Shown: piece after piece, positions 1 through 8,746 of the stretch
Position numbering within the stretch: position 1 is the stretch's first letter
Layout of the letters: each line of letters begins with the position of its first letter
Assembly: GCF_002954545.1 (NCBI RefSeq)
Contig: NZ_MSCH01000003.1
Location: 2,953,991-3,017,990, forward strand
Source of the DNA: Psychrosphaera saromensis
Lineage (GTDB): Bacteria; Pseudomonadota; Gammaproteobacteria; Enterobacterales; Alteromonadaceae
Length of the DNA stretch: 64,000 nucleotides
Direction of reading: 5' to 3'
Notes under the pieces: model-generated
What the model was told of the DNA's origin: nothing
Seen by the model: only the letters and a program-made list of their open reading frames with translations
Databases searched by the model: none
Translations under genes and position numbers: made by a program

Positions 1-28
1 AATAGTGTATGAAGTGTTATCATTTTTA

Positions 29-52
29 AGCTCCAGTTAATTAACTGTAGCT
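29..52. repeat. 24-bp near-perfect palindrome
   Basis: The sequence reads AGCT-C-CAGTTAATTAACTG-T-AGCT: a perfect 14-bp palindromic core at 34-47 with matching AGCT ends and one mismatched pair. It lies just beyond the stop codon of the minus-strand gene ending at 84. It could be a 3' hairpin of that operon or a protein-binding site. There is no clear U-tract, so a terminator is not proven. Confidence 0.4.
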
Positions 53-83
53 ATCGTCTTCTAGTGCGCCGCACAACCAATAA

Positions 84-812
84 TTAATTTAAAATATTTT
101 TTAAGTAATCCCAAGCCTCTTTAGATTCAGACTCTTCGGCGTAAATTTTTGACATTAATAATTCAATTACAGGTAAACGAATAATAGATTCAGAACTCAA
201 TATTTTAAGTATTTCTTGAGCTTTTAAGTATTCTTTTACGATAAAATGCTGTTCAGCCTCTTTGTATAGGCTCATATACCGTTCCCAAGGAATATCTTCA
301 AACATAATAACTATTGGGGAAATATCGTTCATATCATTTTTTTCGTTCGAAAATGGGGATGGGAGTTTTTCGCTAAAAAAATCAAAATCTTGCGATTTCA
401 AACATCTAACTATTTTATCAATTTTTTCACTGATAACTCCTAATGAAAAATACTCCAAATACTGTTTTTTAGTTTTTTCGACTATATGAGTAATATCCAA
501 CTCACATTTAGTACTTTTAAACATGCAATACTCTTCTAGAAAACATTTAGTTTTTTTTGTATCACCGTCAAATAAATACCAAATAATTAAAATATTACGA
601 ACAGAGTACTTTCTTCCTTGTTTAATCGGGTATTTATTTTGTTTAATACCTTGAGCTTTTAAATCTAATATTTTTCCTCTGTATAAATTAGCGTTTGCTC
701 TTTTCGTAAAAATTGTATTCAACCCATCCTTAATTGGTGTAGGTAGTGGATCAACTTTAAGCTCACGCCGAGCAATTTCTAAAAATGTTAATGGTTCAAT
801 ATCAAACGGCAT
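84..812 (-). CDS. Hypothetical protein, 242 aa, TPR-like C-terminus
   Basis: I do not recognise this protein. It is predicted soluble, with no signal peptide or membrane segment. The last 60 residues (about 180-240) form amphipathic helix pairs with an A-x-x-L-K-I-L pattern that could be a single tetratricopeptide-like hairpin; this is weak. It is the last gene of a minus-strand operon, starting 3 bp after the stop of the 158-aa gene. No strong ribosome site precedes its ATG, which fits translational coupling. Base composition is visibly AT-rich. Confidence 0.6.
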   Translation of the reverse strand: MPFDIEPLTFLEIARRELKVDPLPTPIKDGLNTIFTKRANANLYRGKILDLKAQGIKQNKYPIKQGRKYSVRNILIIWYLFDGDTKKTKCFLEEYCMFKSTKCELDITHIVEKTKKQYLEYFSLGVISEKIDKIVRCLKSQDFDFFSEKLPSPFSNEKNDMNDISPIVIMFEDIPWERYMSLYKEAEQHFIVKEYLKAQEILKILSSESIIRLPVIELLMSKIYAEESESKEAWDYLKNILN

Positions 813-815
813 AAT

Positions 816-1292
816 TTATTTCATATAACAGAGTAGCTTTAGAAGGTTCGTTCTATTTAATAACTTTTTAGAACTATATCTAATTTTATCGACCGCTTTT
901 TTACCTTTGATACATCGATAAACATAAGTACTTTGCCACCTGTTACTAGAGTTATTTATTGGCTCATTATTATAATGTTGATAAATGTATTTTATTGCTC
1001 CAACACACTGACCGATTAAGATTGCCTCTAGCTTTGACAATGAAAGTATTCCCAACAAGTTTCTTCTATCTTCGTCTACTTCATTACATGACCTTACTAG
1101 GTCGAGTTCTGAATGTTTCTTTATAAAATGAATGGCTAAACATTCACCTAATTGAATAAACTCTTTTTTATTTAAAAGAACAAAGTTAGCTTTTCCTACA
1201 CTTTTCAAGTGAATGCAATCGTCAGGAAGACTTTCTTTTGAATAACTTATATGGCTAAAAAATAAAAGTGAAAATACGATTACAAATTTCAT
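816..1292 (-). CDS. Hypothetical secreted protein, 158 aa
   Basis: The N-terminus is a typical Sec signal peptide: a lysine, a hydrophobic run (FVIVFSLLFFSHI) and a probable cleavage near SYS-KE around residue 18. The mature part contains several cysteines (DDCIH, GECLA, RSCNE, GQCVG, YRCIK, LLCYM), which suggests disulfides in the periplasm. No family is recognised. Its ATG overlaps the stop codon of the upstream 239-aa membrane protein by 4 bp (ATGA), a good sign of co-translation. The function is unknown. Confidence 0.65.
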   Translation of the reverse strand: MKFVIVFSLLFFSHISYSKESLPDDCIHLKSVGKANFVLLNKKEFIQLGECLAIHFIKKHSELDLVRSCNEVDEDRRNLLGILSLSKLEAILIGQCVGAIKYIYQHYNNEPINNSSNRWQSTYVYRCIKGKKAVDKIRYSSKKLLNRTNLLKLLCYMK

Positions 1293-2008
1293 TTAGCAGC
1301 CCCTTCTCCAAATGGTTTTAATGTTCGAACTACAATAATAATGATTATCAACCATTCTATAAAACTAATTGTATCGCCTACCACACCGTTTAAATAAATT
1401 TTTATAAGTATACTTGGGGTAATATCAGGTGTGTAAGTGTAAGTGAACGTAATGAAAAACATCAATATCATCAATTTGAATATATCTAATAAAACTCTAT
1501 TAAGCGAGTTAGCACAAAGTGCTATTTTGTATCGAATACTATATTTACCTACTTTAACTTTGGTTAATTTTTTGATCTTTGAAAATGTGAATATTAATAT
1601 GAAGTAAAAGCACAGTTTATCCAATACATTAATATCACTAACATACCCTAAACCTGGCACCATCTCATCGGGGTTAGTCATAACAATTAATCCGTATAAA
1701 TAAAATGTAATGTATGACAAGGATAATAATAAACTACACAGGTGTATAATCGATTGACCATAACCAATTTCAATATCTCTGAAAGTATATATTCCTTGCG
1801 GATCAAACAGTCTAAGTTTATGGCGTAGTTTCTCAATTAATTCTATTTCAATTTTATTGAAATATTTATCACCTACTACTTCTTCTGACTGTTTTACTGT
1901 TTGTTCTATTTCCTCTAAGGTTCTGACCGACTGCAACTCTTTTGTATCATTAATTATGACAAAGTTAGGTTCAGTATCTGAATTACCATTCATTTTTAGG
2001 GATTCCAT
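1289..2008 (-). CDS. Hypothetical inner-membrane protein, 239 aa
   Basis: First gene of the three-gene minus-strand operon. About 90 hydrophilic N-terminal residues are followed by four likely transmembrane segments (roughly residues 90-110, 130-147, 170-192 and 212-230). No conserved motif or known family is recognised. Two starts are possible: the ATG at 2008 or the ATG at 1993, the latter with a GGA about 10 bases upstream. The AT-rich operon adjoins an 860-bp gap and may be an acquired segment. Confidence 0.6.
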   Translation of the reverse strand: MESLKMNGNSDTEPNFVIINDTKELQSVRTLEEIEQTVKQSEEVVGDKYFNKIEIELIEKLRHKLRLFDPQGIYTFRDIEIGYGQSIIHLCSLLLSLSYITFYLYGLIVMTNPDEMVPGLGYVSDINVLDKLCFYFILIFTFSKIKKLTKVKVGKYSIRYKIALCANSLNRVLLDIFKLMILMFFITFTYTYTPDITPSILIKIYLNGVVGDTISFIEWLIIIIIVVRTLKPFGEGAAK

Positions 2009-2871
2009 TCTGTATTATATAAAAGTTAGTAACTACGTAGCTTGCCCACTATAAACTACTATTTAACTTTTGGGATTAGCATATATTAATAATGACAAAT
2101 ATATTTAAGTATAACTGCCTGATTAGCCTGAAATGAAAGAAATTAGTTTCTTTATTAACGTCAAACAAAAAATTAATAGGCATTATAAATGTAAGAGCGG
2201 CTCAATGATTTAATAGTCGTATATATTTGCTTCAAAACATAATATATTCGCTTAATATAACAGATCAAATTCATGCCAAACAGACCTATTCAAAATAATA
2301 AGCAAATACTAAGTTAGCCGAATTAGCTTGATATTCACTGAAAGTTTTAATACAAGGTTTTATTAGTCACACTAAAATTTCCTAGCTACATCACAATGAA
2401 CAACGCTATACACTTCCCTATCGACTACTTATTAGCTCTGATTGTTAATACTGAGAGTCAATCACCTAAGTTTTAACGGTGCTATTTAAAAACGCCCTTC
2501 TTAATAAAAACCAAACGCTCTCTTACAAAAAATAAACGCGGTATATATAGATAGATAGTGTTAATTAAGTCTTTAATTGGACAAATATAATACATTCAAT
2601 AATTTGTCGGCATATTAGGCGTGACAATTGGTGTTGTTTTCTTCAATATAGGAACGATAACCATAATGATCTTGTGGTTATTTTTTTGCCAGTTACGTTA
2701 GCGCTTATTTTCAACTTCTTGTCTATTAATGATCTGTATAAATGAAAGCGGTAACTAATGGTGCGGTTATTACAATTGATACGATAACCATGTAAGCCAA
2801 ATATAAATCAACTATATAAATCATATTGATAAAGCAACAACTTAGTCTCAACTTATAAATTAGGATACATA
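2009..2871. other. 863-bp gap without a convincing gene
   Basis: This stretch separates the unknown minus-strand operon from the porin operon. It is AT-rich and rich in stop codons in all frames. It must hold promoters for both flanking operons, but I cannot place -35/-10 boxes with confidence. Between about 2612 and 2760, short open stretches on the plus strand encode hydrophobic residues, possibly a decayed membrane gene. I see no transposon ends, tRNA or array. Confidence 0.5.
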
Positions 2872-3828
2872 ATGATAAAAATAACATCCAAAACTTCATT
2901 ATTTGCTGCATTAACAAGTTTACTTATAATTCCTAAAGCTGCGCTGGCTGAAGATTATGATGTGTACGGTAAAGTTGAAGTACAAATTGCTGATACTGAT
3001 ACAGGCGAAATGCGTTATGCCGCAGAAGGTACGCAAATAGATGCTCCTTTCTCACGCATTGGTATTAAAGGTGAACGTAAACTTAATGAATATTTCACCG
3101 CTGTATTTAAATATGAAGTACAAGTTAAAGGCTTTGAAAGTGATGATACAACACAACCATTTTCTGCGCGTAATACTTACCTAGGCTTAAAAGGTGCTTT
3201 TGGTGAAGTTGTAGTAGGTAGAAACGACAGTCGCTTTAAATATTCAGAAGGCAAACTTGATAACTTTAATGAAACTCAAGGTGATATAGCTCAAATCATT
3301 GCAGGCCAAGATAGATTTGGTGACACGATTACCTACTCGTCTAATTATTGGAATAACGCTCAATTTTCTGTTACTTATGCACCAAAAGACGATGCTACCG
3401 CTGAAGAAGCTGGTTTTGCAGCAACCTTTATTTATGGTGACCGAGGTTTAAAAAAGACACCGTATTATGTGTCACTAAGTCATGTTGATTCACTTAATGA
3501 TGTTATTGCCAGTCGCATTGTTGCTGTGTATAAATTTGAACAATTAAAACTAGGTGCGTTATACCAACATTCTGAGTCAGTAGATGGTACTAAATCAGGT
3601 GATGGCTATGTATTAAGCGCAAGTTATGCAATTGATAAGTGGGTTCCAAAAGTACAATTGGCAACTGATGATTCAACAATTCGTCAAGCGTCGGAGGCCA
3701 CACAGTTGAGCGCCGGTGTTGATTATTTATTTGATAAGCAAACAAGTGCTTATTTTCTATATACAGATTTAGATCTTGATGCGGCGGCTGACAGCAGTGT
3801 TGCGCTTGGTCTTAAGTACAACTTTTAA
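2872..3828 (+). CDS. Gram-negative porin
   Basis: Outer-membrane diffusion porin of 318 aa. A signal peptide ends in the classic ALA before EDYDVYGK at residues 24-26. The mature protein begins with the YGK motif, alternates polar and hydrophobic residues as beta-strands do, contains the TYLGLKG-x-FGEVVVGR segment typical of the OmpC/Porin_4 group, and ends in YNF, the C-terminal aromatic signal for BAM assembly. A TAGGA ribosome site precedes the ATG. The next gene, a DASS anion transporter, starts 9 bp downstream, so the pair probably carries one small solute, perhaps an organic acid, across both membranes. The substrate is an inference. Confidence 0.9.
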   Translation: MIKITSKTSLFAALTSLLIIPKAALAEDYDVYGKVEVQIADTDTGEMRYAAEGTQIDAPFSRIGIKGERKLNEYFTAVFKYEVQVKGFESDDTTQPFSARNTYLGLKGAFGEVVVGRNDSRFKYSEGKLDNFNETQGDIAQIIAGQDRFGDTITYSSNYWNNAQFSVTYAPKDDATAEEAGFAATFIYGDRGLKKTPYYVSLSHVDSLNDVIASRIVAVYKFEQLKLGALYQHSESVDGTKSGDGYVLSASYAIDKWVPKVQLATDDSTIRQASEATQLSAGVDYLFDKQTSAYFLYTDLDLDAAADSSVALGLKYNF

Positions 3829-3837
3829 GAGGTTACT

Positions 3838-5313
3838 ATGGCAAACAATATATTAACTCAGGAACCCGCTAAAAATAGACATTTTCAATGGCTATTTTTA
3901 ATACTTGGTCCAATTATAATGTTACTTACCTGTTTATTAGATCCCCCAAGCGCTATGTCGCCAGCGGCATTTAAAACCGCAGGTTTAGCATTTTGGATGG
4001 CGTCTTGGTGGGTTAGTGAAGTAGTTCCTATCCCTGCAACGGCGTTATTGCCGTTGGTGATCTCACCTTTAGCTGAGATAAGTCCAATAAAAGCAGTAGC
4101 TGCACCTTATGCTCATCCTTTGATCTTTTTGTTTTTAGGTGGCTTTTTAATCTCAATTGCGATGGAACGTTGGGGTTTACATAAACGTATCGCATTAAAA
4201 ACTATGTTATACGCGGGGACTAAACCAAGCTTACAAATTCTAGCTATGATGCTTGTTACCGCCTTTTTATCGATGTGGATGTCTAATACAGCGACCGCTG
4301 TAATGATGTTACCTATTGCCCTTTCAATTACTCATTTAGTAAAAGACTCAAATCCTGAAAATGACGGATTTGGTAAAGCCTTATTACTTTCAATTGCTTA
4401 CGGTGCCAGTATTGGTGGTATTGCGACATTAATTGGTACACCACCAAATGCACTTATGGCTGCATACCTTTCTGATAGTTATCAAATTGAAATTGGCTTT
4501 GCTCAGTGGATGATTGTTGGTTTACCTTTAGCAATAATATTGTTGGCACTTTGCTGGGTGTGGCTTACAAAATTTGCTTATAAAGTTGATACCAAAGAAA
4601 ATAAAAGCGCGAGCGTAAACACCAAAGAAGTATTTAAAGAGCAGCTAAGTGCCTTAGGTATAATGCAACGAGCTGAAAAAGGCGTACTTTGCGTATTCGT
4701 TTTCGCGGCGTTATGTTGGATTTTCAGACCTTTATTAACTGACTTTACTGGCTTGAAAATATCCGATACCGGTATTGCGATTGCCGCGGCTTTATTATTA
4801 TTTGTGTTACCGGCAAATAAAGGCGAAGACGAGAAAATTCTTGATTGGAAAAGTGCCTCACAAGTTCCTTGGGGTGTGTTGTTATTGTTTGGTGGCGGAC
4901 TTACTTTGGCGTCACAAATTAAATCATCGGGCTTAGCCGACTTTATTGCTCATATGATTGAAGGCGCAAGTACTATTCCATTGGTTCTTAGTGTGCTTGT
5001 TGTTGTCAGCCTAATCACTTTCTTAACCGAGATCACCAGTAACACAGCAACGGCAGCAGGCTTTTTACCACTGCTAGGCCCAGTTGCTGAGTCGATAACT
5101 GGCACACCTTTAGTTTGGGTTATTCCAGCAGCTATTGCGTGTAGTTGTGCGTTCATGATGCCGGTTGCTACGCCACCAAATGCAATTGTATTTGGGTCTG
5201 GTGAAATAACCATGCGTGACATGATAAGAGCAGGATTCGCCCTTAATATCATGGCGATTATAGTAACAACCATTATTACTATGACTATAGCTGCGCAAGT
5301 GTTTGGTTTTTAA
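3838..5313 (+). CDS. SLC13/DASS family anion:sodium symporter
   Basis: Inner-membrane transporter of 491 aa with about 11-12 hydrophobic segments. Family hallmarks are two SNT motifs (MSNTATAVMMLPIA around residue 150 and TSNTATAAGFLPLL around 402), each followed by a proline-containing loop (IGTPPNA and VATPPNA). In characterised members such as VcINDY these bind sodium and the carboxylate. Likely substrates are C4-dicarboxylates or related anions; sequence alone does not decide. It lies 9 bp after the porin gene behind an AGAGG ribosome site and is followed by a strong terminator, so the two form a self-contained transport operon. Confidence 0.88.
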   Translation: MANNILTQEPAKNRHFQWLFLILGPIIMLLTCLLDPPSAMSPAAFKTAGLAFWMASWWVSEVVPIPATALLPLVISPLAEISPIKAVAAPYAHPLIFLFLGGFLISIAMERWGLHKRIALKTMLYAGTKPSLQILAMMLVTAFLSMWMSNTATAVMMLPIALSITHLVKDSNPENDGFGKALLLSIAYGASIGGIATLIGTPPNALMAAYLSDSYQIEIGFAQWMIVGLPLAIILLALCWVWLTKFAYKVDTKENKSASVNTKEVFKEQLSALGIMQRAEKGVLCVFVFAALCWIFRPLLTDFTGLKISDTGIAIAAALLLFVLPANKGEDEKILDWKSASQVPWGVLLLFGGGLTLASQIKSSGLADFIAHMIEGASTIPLVLSVLVVVSLITFLTEITSNTATAAGFLPLLGPVAESITGTPLVWVIPAAIACSCAFMMPVATPPNAIVFGSGEITMRDMIRAGFALNIMAIIVTTIITMTIAAQVFGF

Positions 5314-5361
5314 CTGAAAGCCAAGCTTAGTTTAAGTTTGGTTTAGGTTAATATTTAGTCT

Positions 5362-5403
5362 GTGGTTTTGTATGTTGACGTTCTCATACAAAACCACTTT
5401 TTC
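5362..5403 (+). terminator. Rho-independent terminator of the porin/DASS operon
   Basis: Perfect 13-bp stem (GTGGTTTTGTATG at 5362-5374 with its complement at 5385-5397), a 10-nt loop and then a run of five T. It lies about 50 bp past the DASS stop codon. Confidence 0.85.
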
Positions 5404-5598
5404 TGCATTAATATCTCTTTTTAGGGTTCCCCCCTATGTCAAAGCCCCTGTTATTTAACGCATAATCTCACCCAAGATAAAATCGGAAATAAAGTTATTT
5501 ATCTATATTTGATTTGTAAAAATATAGATTATTCGGTTAAAAGAATCACCATCACCTCTATGTTTCCTTTGCCTTTATAAACTCAAAATGGAACCCAA

Positions 5599-6219
5599 AT
5601 GAAGTTAAGATTTATCCTTGTCGTTTTTTCGTTATTGGTATCCGAATTTATAAATGCAAGTGAAGCTTCTCCAACCTGGAACCATGTCGATTTATCCTAT
5701 AAAAGTTATTCCTATGACGACATTGATGACTTTGCTCCTACCGGATTAAACATATCTGCATCCTATTTAGTAGTTTCCAAGTTTTTCATTACTTCCCAGC
5801 ATGAAGCGGTAAAGTATCAATACCCAGCCCCAAATAAAGACAATACGTTCGAGTTATCTGTGGTTACTTTTGGTGTTGGTTTAAAACATTCAATAACGAA
5901 TACTACGGACATTTGGGTTGGAACCGGTATCGCCTCTTTGAAAGTAAAAACATCGGATAGAATATTTCTTAATAAAGAAGAATCTGACGGGATTTATTCT
6001 GAAATAGGCATAAGGTCTATGCTAAGTAGCAAGGTTGAATTTTTTGGCCGTTGCCAGAGACGAACAATCGAAGCGATTAATGGTAATGACAAGTCTACCG
6101 AGTATTTTACTTTTGGGTCACGTTATTTATTAAATAGAAGCGTATCATTGTTTAGTTCATTTGGTACGGGACAAGACAATAGCAGTACGACATCTATAGG
6201 GCTTAGCGTTAAATTCTAA
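5599..6219 (+). CDS. Small outer-membrane beta-barrel protein
   Basis: This 206-aa protein has a Sec signal peptide (residues 1-20, cleavage near INA-SEASP). Its mature part is almost entirely alternating amphipathic strands, with repeated short G-V/I-x-S patterns and a terminal LSVKF, a plausible phenylalanine-ended BAM signal. It resembles the OmpW/OprF-like 8-stranded porin fold by pattern only. No specific family is recognised and the function is unknown. A GGA lies 6 bases before the ATG. It appears monocistronic. Confidence 0.7.
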   Translation: MKLRFILVVFSLLVSEFINASEASPTWNHVDLSYKSYSYDDIDDFAPTGLNISASYLVVSKFFITSQHEAVKYQYPAPNKDNTFELSVVTFGVGLKHSITNTTDIWVGTGIASLKVKTSDRIFLNKEESDGIYSEIGIRSMLSSKVEFFGRCQRRTIEAINGNDKSTEYFTFGSRYLLNRSVSLFSSFGTGQDNSSTTSIGLSVKF

Positions 6220-6298
6220 CGGCTGATTAAGCTTAACTATTATCTGAACCAATATTATCTGAATCACTTTTATCTAAGTCCACTATTGCCTAAACCTA

Positions 6299-8746
6299 CT
6301 ACTGAATAAGGTTCACTCGAACTTTCGTTGACGAACCCCGCCCTAAGTCATCAACGACCTTAACGTCAAATGTGCCGACTTCTGGATGCCAAAAGAATGG
6401 CTTATCACGCGCTACCTTGCCAACAAATCGATTATCTATAAACCAAAATAATGAATGTGAGTCGCTATCTGTAGTAGCAATAAACGGCAGTACTTCATCT
6501 TTTAACTTACTTGCTCTGACGGTATAGCTAATTAGGCTACTCGGCGAGGTTATCGTTGGTGCAAGGCCACGCGTGCCCGTTTCGTTAATATCACATGACT
6601 CCAAATAAATCGGTGGCTGACGCTTTACTACGCCTGCTTGCCTAAACAAGGTAACTAAGTCCGACGGCCAAAATTCGTAAACGTCTTTTTTGGTGATTGC
6701 TGCATCAAAACGACACGCACGCAAACCTGTTTTTTTATCTATATAAATTTCTCTGTGCACATCCGATATTTTAATTGGTGATTTACCCGGTATAAACAAG
6801 CCTTTTTTTGTTTTAGGACAATGTAGGTTAGGTAAATCTCCAGTGCTTGAGCAGATATCAACGTCGGTTATATTTAAGCCATCAGCAGATAGGTTGTCTT
6901 TGATTAAACCATAGCTTTCTAGCGAGCGAATTATTTCAAAAAACAAAGGCCCAGCTGCTGTCCCGCCGATAAAAGAAGGATGCCCTTCTCCGGTAAAGTT
7001 ACCAACCCAAACTGCTAATACATAAGGCCCAGCAACTCCCACAGACCAAGCGTCTCTAAAGGCAAAAGAAGTACCTGTTTTCCAATACACCGGATACTCT
7101 TGTCGAGTTTCTTTTTGAAATTCCATCTCATCAACGGCGGTATTTTGTTTTAACATTTGTAAGGTTAAATACGCAGCTTCCGGACTTAATAATCGATTTT
7201 CATCTGACGTCGGTTCGCTACCGTTATTGTTATTGTTATTGTTGGCATTGCTAAGAAAATACTGGTCTATTTCTGTTTCAGTAGTGCTTTGGTTAGAAAC
7301 AACAGCTGAAGGATCAGGCGTTAAAATCACTTCCTCTTTATAGACTCCAAAGTTGGCTAACATAGCGTACAGCCTTACTAGCTCTAACATAGTGACTTCG
7401 TTACCACCAAGAGCGAGCGCCAAACCATAAAACTCTTTAGGTTTTAAGTCTTTAACGCCTCCTGCGACTAAAAGATCATACAGGCCTATTTTTTTTAGCT
7501 CGTACATTAAATTTACCGCGGGCACATTTCGACTTAAGACTAATGACTCCGTAGCGGTTATAGGCCCTAAAAAGCCTTGGTCGTAGTTTTCAGGTGTGTA
7601 TGCGCCATAACGTCTTGCCGCATCTTTGACCAAAGACAAGGGATGAATTAATCCTTCATCAATAGCCAGTCCATAAATAAACGGTTTAAGGGTAGAGCCC
7701 GGTGAACGCTTGGCTAGAGTACCGTTAACTTGACCACTAATTTTGCGATTGAAAAAATCAACCGAGCCGAGCTCAGCAACCACTTCCATGGTTTTATAAT
7801 TCAATAAAAGAGCCGAGGTATTGTTCAGTCCATCTCTGTCACGACGTTGTATATAACTTTGAGCATGGCGCTCCAACAGCTTTTGTAGATTTAAGTTTAT
7901 CGACGTTTTGTACTGCCCTGACTTAAGGTTTGGGTATTCGCTGCGTAAGTGATTAATAAAATGCGGCGCTAAAAAAGGCAAGTCAGAGGTAGACTGAACA
8001 CTAATTGGCAGTTGCATGGCACTTGCCCAATCAGCATCTTCAGGGTGCGATTCTAGCCAACGGTTAAATAACTTTTGTCGTGTATCTAGCAATACAGGTT
8101 TGGCGGTCTTTTTAATTGGGTTACGTTTAGTCGGGTTTTGTGGGATTAAACTCAGTAATAAAGACTCTGGCAAATTAAGCTTACTGGCTGGTTTGTCAAA
8201 ATAAATTAAACTCGCCGCACCAACACCTTCAATGTTTGAACCGTAAGGTGCCAAGTTAAAATACGCTTCTAATATTTGTTTTTTAGAGTAATGTCTTTCT
8301 ATTTGTAAGGCGCGAAAAATTTGTTCAAGCTTGCCCACAATAACATGTGTGTTCATACCATAACGTAGTCGAGCTAATTGCATCGTAATGGTGGAAGCTC
8401 CAACTCGTCGGCTTCGTTTTATATAACTGGTATAAAACGCCTTAGTTAGCGCGACAAAGTTAATACCTATGTGCTGATAAAAGTACTGATCTTCGTATAA
8501 AAGAGTGGCCTCTTGTATATCCAGAGGGATTTTATCTATTGGAGTCCACAAACGATAACGATCGTCCGTCGCTAAATTTAAACGCAGCAGTTTCTCGTCA
8601 TTGTCATAAAATGCCGTTGAATAAGAAACATGCTGAGTAATGTCGGGTTTGGGGATAAAAAGATATAGCAGCACCATAAACAGTGCTGCTATTAAAACGG
8701 CTTTCCTAAACAGCAGGAAGCCCTTTCTATTTAGACGAGATGACAT
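6299..8746 (-). CDS. pbpC: Penicillin-binding protein 1C
   Basis: Bifunctional peptidoglycan synthase-like protein of 816 aa, against about 770 in E. coli PbpC. After a short cytoplasmic tail and one membrane anchor (about residues 15-33), the GT51 glycosyltransferase domain shows EDQYFYQHIG and GASTITMQLAR. The transpeptidase domain has the serine motif STLK (Ser351), SRN and KTGTS (Lys556). The C-terminal part is the BiPBP_C domain. The start is ATG 8746; a TTG one codon upstream is ignored. The gene overlaps the end of the alpha-2-macroglobulin gene by 20 bp. An oddity is a run of seven asparagines (residues about 502-508) inside the transpeptidase domain. Confidence 0.93.
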   Translation of the reverse strand: MSSRLNRKGFLLFRKAVLIAALFMVLLYLFIPKPDITQHVSYSTAFYDNDEKLLRLNLATDDRYRLWTPIDKIPLDIQEATLLYEDQYFYQHIGINFVALTKAFYTSYIKRSRRVGASTITMQLARLRYGMNTHVIVGKLEQIFRALQIERHYSKKQILEAYFNLAPYGSNIEGVGAASLIYFDKPASKLNLPESLLLSLIPQNPTKRNPIKKTAKPVLLDTRQKLFNRWLESHPEDADWASAMQLPISVQSTSDLPFLAPHFINHLRSEYPNLKSGQYKTSINLNLQKLLERHAQSYIQRRDRDGLNNTSALLLNYKTMEVVAELGSVDFFNRKISGQVNGTLAKRSPGSTLKPFIYGLAIDEGLIHPLSLVKDAARRYGAYTPENYDQGFLGPITATESLVLSRNVPAVNLMYELKKIGLYDLLVAGGVKDLKPKEFYGLALALGGNEVTMLELVRLYAMLANFGVYKEEVILTPDPSAVVSNQSTTETEIDQYFLSNANNNNNNNGSEPTSDENRLLSPEAAYLTLQMLKQNTAVDEMEFQKETRQEYPVYWKTGTSFAFRDAWSVGVAGPYVLAVWVGNFTGEGHPSFIGGTAAGPLFFEIIRSLESYGLIKDNLSADGLNITDVDICSSTGDLPNLHCPKTKKGLFIPGKSPIKISDVHREIYIDKKTGLRACRFDAAITKKDVYEFWPSDLVTLFRQAGVVKRQPPIYLESCDINETGTRGLAPTITSPSSLISYTVRASKLKDEVLPFIATTDSDSHSLFWFIDNRFVGKVARDKPFFWHPEVGTFDVKVVDDLGRGSSTKVRVNLIQ
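7223..7243 (-). repeat. AAC/AAT codon microsatellite in pbpC
   Basis: On the coding strand AAC and AAT codons alternate (a 6-bp unit repeated about 3.5 times), giving seven consecutive Asn residues followed by GSEPTSDE. The tract lies between the SxxK and KTG motifs, probably in a surface loop. Unit changes would stay in frame. Confidence 0.8.

Noticed and set aside
61-83. GTGCGCCGCAC near the window start as an attC-like core
   Set aside because: Only a short GC palindrome; no second core site or integrase is visible.
2726-2917. Minus-strand open frame overlapping the porin start
   Set aside because: No ribosome site, overlaps the promoter and signal peptide of the porin; hydrophobic content results from AT-rich DNA.
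4950-5273. Minus-strand 107-codon frame inside the DASS gene
   Set aside because: Antisense of the second SNT region; codon pattern follows the plus-strand gene.
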